DNA from: CAZYEI01 sp964646425
GTDB lineage: Bacteria; Bacillota_I; Bacilli_A; RFN20; JAISJY01
Length of the DNA stretch: 6,786 bases
Assembly: GCA_964646425.1 (NCBI GenBank)
Contig: CAZYEI010000057.1
Location: 1 to 6,786 of the forward strand
Reading direction: 5' to 3'
Shown here: positions 6,585-6,786 of the stretch, one piece after another
Position numbering within the stretch: position 1 is the stretch's first letter
Layout: every line of letters starts with the position of its first letter
Made by a program: the position numbers and the translations under genes
Notes under the pieces: generated by a model
The model's input: only the letters and a program-made list of their open reading frames with translations
Told to the model about the DNA's origin: nothing
Databases searched by the model: none

Positions 6585-6786
6585 TTACCAACGGAAATGA
6601 GCAAAAGCCTTATTTGCTTCAGCCATTCTATGTGTATCATCACGTTTTTTAACAGAAGCACCAGTGCCATTTGAAGCATCAATAATTTCAGCAGCTAATT
6701 TTTCTTCTGTTGATTTTTCTCCACGAAGACGAGAATAATTTACAATCCATCTCAATCCTAAAGATACACGACGTTCAGGTGAAACT
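6585..6786 (-). CDS. rpsG: 30S ribosomal protein S7, C-terminal part (gene runs off the window)
   Basis: S7 binds the 3' major domain of 16S rRNA and nucleates assembly of the 30S head; in E. coli it also represses translation of its own operon. The last 66 codons are visible. They begin with SPERRVSLGLRWIVNYSRLR, continue through a helical stretch (EEKLAAEIIDASN) and end in GASVKKRDDTHRMAEANKAF followed by AHFRW and TAA. This is the conserved S7 tail, ending in the short form without a long extension. The 5' part, and presumably rpsL before it, lie beyond the right edge. The 18-base gap to fusA holds only the fusA ribosome binding site. Confidence 0.97.
   Translation of the reverse strand, partial: VSPERRVSLGLRWIVNYSRLRGEKSTEEKLAAEIIDASNGTGASVKKRDDTHRMAEANKAFAHFRW

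Overview
The window is a low-GC bacterial chromosome segment. Every gene recognised lies on the minus strand. Strong AGGAGG-type ribosome binding sites, the rpsG-fusA-tuf order, and A+T-rich codon use point to the Bacillota (Bacilli/Erysipelotrichia-like or a related uncultured low-GC lineage). The exact lineage cannot be fixed from this sequence. All eight tryptophan codons in the intact genes are TGG and none contains an internal TGA, so the standard bacterial code (table 11) is favoured, although all visible stops are TAA or TAG.

Reading in the direction of transcription (right to left), the window opens with the 3' end of rpsG (ribosomal protein S7). It continues with fusA (EF-G) and tuf (EF-Tu), the distal part of the classical str operon. 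A very clear intrinsic terminator (3173-3205) closes this unit. After it come a seven-helix Bax inhibitor-1/YccA family membrane protein with its own promoter-like -10 box and terminator, and then an RlmD-type 23S rRNA m5U methyltransferase with an iron-sulfur cluster motif. These are ordinary housekeeping genes and look intact.

The leftmost ~960 bases are different. They hold the relic of a DUF262/DUF1524 (GmrSD-like) modification-dependent restriction protein. The start, ribosome binding site, promoter, first ~30 codons, DUF1524 core and C-terminal domain are still recognisable. The middle of the gene has been deleted, and the remainder carries a TAA, a TGA at a conserved Trp position, and two frameshifts at short homopolymers. 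Between it and rlmD lies a 41-codon coding-like fragment of unknown origin. The best reading is a decayed defence-gene insertion downstream of a conserved housekeeping block. I do not see an intact undescribed system here. The points most worth a second look are the deletion junction, the palindrome inside the relic's promoter, and the small fragment beside it.
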